A stretch of 64,000 bases of DNA. Origin: Pseudomonadales bacterium. GTDB lineage: Bacteria; Pseudomonadota; Gammaproteobacteria; Pseudomonadales; Pseudohongiellaceae. The stretch is taken from the NCBI GenBank assembly GCA_023257655.1, contig JALRBQ010000014.1, forward strand, positions 56,261 to 120,260, in the 5' to 3' direction. Under the pieces are notes generated by a model, which saw only the letters and a list, made by a program, of their open reading frames with translations, had not been told where the DNA came from and did not search any database. Every line of letters starts with the position of its first letter. The first letter of the stretch is position 1. The position numbers and the translations under genes were made by a program. Positions 63,119 to 64,000 of the stretch are shown here, in pieces.

Positions 63119-64000
63119 TCAATCGTTGGACGATGGCACCTGTTCCTGACTCTTGATGATCAGTTCCCGGTGCGGATATGGAATCTTGACGCCATTGGCT
63201 TTCAGCGCATCCCACAGGGACAGCAGAACCTGACCCCTGATGTTCGTCAGGCCGCGCTGGGGATCCTTGATCCAGAAGCGCAGCACGAATTCCAGCGAAG
63301 AGTCTCCGAACTTCGTCATCCAGCACACCGGGGCCTGGTCATCGACCACACGGGGGACGTTGCGTGCCGCCTCAATCGCGAGGGCGGTGACCTGGTGTGG
63401 ATCCGAATCGAATGAGACGCCGAACGAAACATCGAGTCGCACCAGGTCATCCGAGAAAGACCAGTTGATCACTTCGCGGGTAATGAAGTCCTCGTTCGGG
63501 ATCAGGTATTCGCGCCCGTCCCGTGTAACGACCGAAATGAAACGGGCGCGCAGCTCACGTATCCAGCCGAAGGTTTCGCCGACAGAAATCGTATCGCCAG
63601 GCTTGATTGACCGGTCGGACAGGATAATGAGGCCCGAGATGAAATTGGAGACGACTTTCTGCAGGCCGAAACCGATACCGACACCGATGGCGCCAGACAG
63701 CACCGACAGCACTGTCAGGTCGATGCCGACGGCCGAGATCGCCACGACACCGGCGAAGACGATGAGGGTGATTCTCAGAATCTTGCCAATCAGAATTCGC
63801 AGACTCGGGGTCAGCTCCTCATTGCGTTGAATGCGACGGTCGAGGAAGTTGCCAATGGTAACGGAGCCGAACAGCGTGACGGCAAGCGTGACGACAACTT
63901 TGATCAACAGCAGCAGCGAGATTCGGAACGAACCGATCGAGAATCCGATGTCATTGAGCAACTCGGCGATGTTGTCATCGATGCCGACGATGACCAGGGC
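63119..64000 (-). CDS. MscS-family mechanosensitive channel, N-terminus beyond window
   Basis: At least 293 residues; the reading frame is open to the window edge, so the track's TTG start (63961) is not real. Three helices are visible (RISLLLLIKVVVTLAVTLFGS, ILIGKILRITLIVFAGVVAISAVG, LTVLSVLSGAIGVGIGFGLQKVVSNFISGLIIL), the last being the pore helix with the Gly/Ala packing motif. The beta domain (DRSIKPGDTISVGETFGWIRELRARFISVVTRDGREYLIPNEDFI) and C-terminal cage (VSFDSDPHQVTALAIEAARNVPRVV) follow. It is a typical larger MscS. It lies upstream of the SLC13/RCK gene. Confidence 0.92.
   Translation of the reverse strand, partial: ALVIVGIDDNIAELLNDIGFSIGSFRISLLLLIKVVVTLAVTLFGSVTIGNFLDRRIQRNEELTPSLRILIGKILRITLIVFAGVVAISAVGIDLTVLSVLSGAIGVGIGFGLQKVVSNFISGLIILSDRSIKPGDTISVGETFGWIRELRARFISVVTRDGREYLIPNEDFITREVINWSFSDDLVRLDVSFGVSFDSDPHQVTALAIEAARNVPRVVDDQAPVCWMTKFGDSSLEFVLRFWIKDPQRGLTNIRGQVLLSLWDALKANGVKIPYPHRELIIKSQEQVPSSND

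Overview
The window is a 64 kb piece of a moderately GC-rich bacterial chromosome, gene-dense, with no rRNA, tRNA, phage, transposase or CRISPR that I can see. Gene content (three TonB-receptor loci, PQQ dehydrogenases, a GMC oxidoreductase with a gluconate-dehydrogenase-type small subunit, a DUF1592/DUF1552/ankyrin cluster, DUF3014, TrhO, a CoA-pyrophosphatase-type Nudix enzyme) fits a free-living, aerobic, probably aquatic gammaproteobacterium. I cannot name the genus from sequence alone.

Layout. 0-10.7 kb: a partial DUF218 protein, a Prx5-type peroxiredoxin, a dienelactone hydrolase, an SLC13 transporter, a diguanylate cyclase, a Nudix hydrolase, a TonB receptor, and a plus-strand NMO/SDR/hydrolase set. 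10.7-16.5 kb: a long minus-strand block of small-molecule detoxification-type genes (HIT, two GFA, two VOC, cupin, ALDH). 16.5-22 kb: a YiiX-type peptidase, a PDZ/S41-like protein that has lost its catalytic serine, a GST, a lectin-like secreted protein and a PQQ dehydrogenase. 22-28 kb: the DUF1592-DUF1552 pair with an ankyrin protein. 28-38.4 kb: a TPR protein, a peroxiredoxin interrupted by an in-frame TGA, DUF3014, two rhodanese enzymes around an MscS channel, a membrane glucose-dehydrogenase-type PQQ enzyme, a tandem M42-like peptidase and a thioesterase. 38.6-50.8 kb: a large TonB receptor, the GMC oxidoreductase pair, DUF411, MATE, DUF3500, an NHL propeller, a cyclophilin and a DUF3445 protein. 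51-64 kb: an SSS/CNT transporter operon, an iron-uptake-like PepSY/TonB-receptor pair whose receptor is broken, an ECF sigma-factor operon that includes an EF-hand protein, a second NHL propeller, an SLC13/RCK transporter and an MscS channel.

The strongest observation is at 29186-29728. An exported BCP/PrxQ-like peroxiredoxin has UGA exactly where the peroxidatic cysteine should be, with the downstream frame fully intact, a candidate bacterial SECIS hairpin 16 nt after the UGA and a strong terminator behind the gene. The simplest reading is a selenocysteine peroxiredoxin that a standard gene caller splits into two ORFs. Other points of note are a TonB receptor that has lost its plug domain by an internal deletion, a tandem M42-like protein with a degenerate first half, a serine-less S41-like protein, and five separate short tandem-repeat tracts at gene borders.
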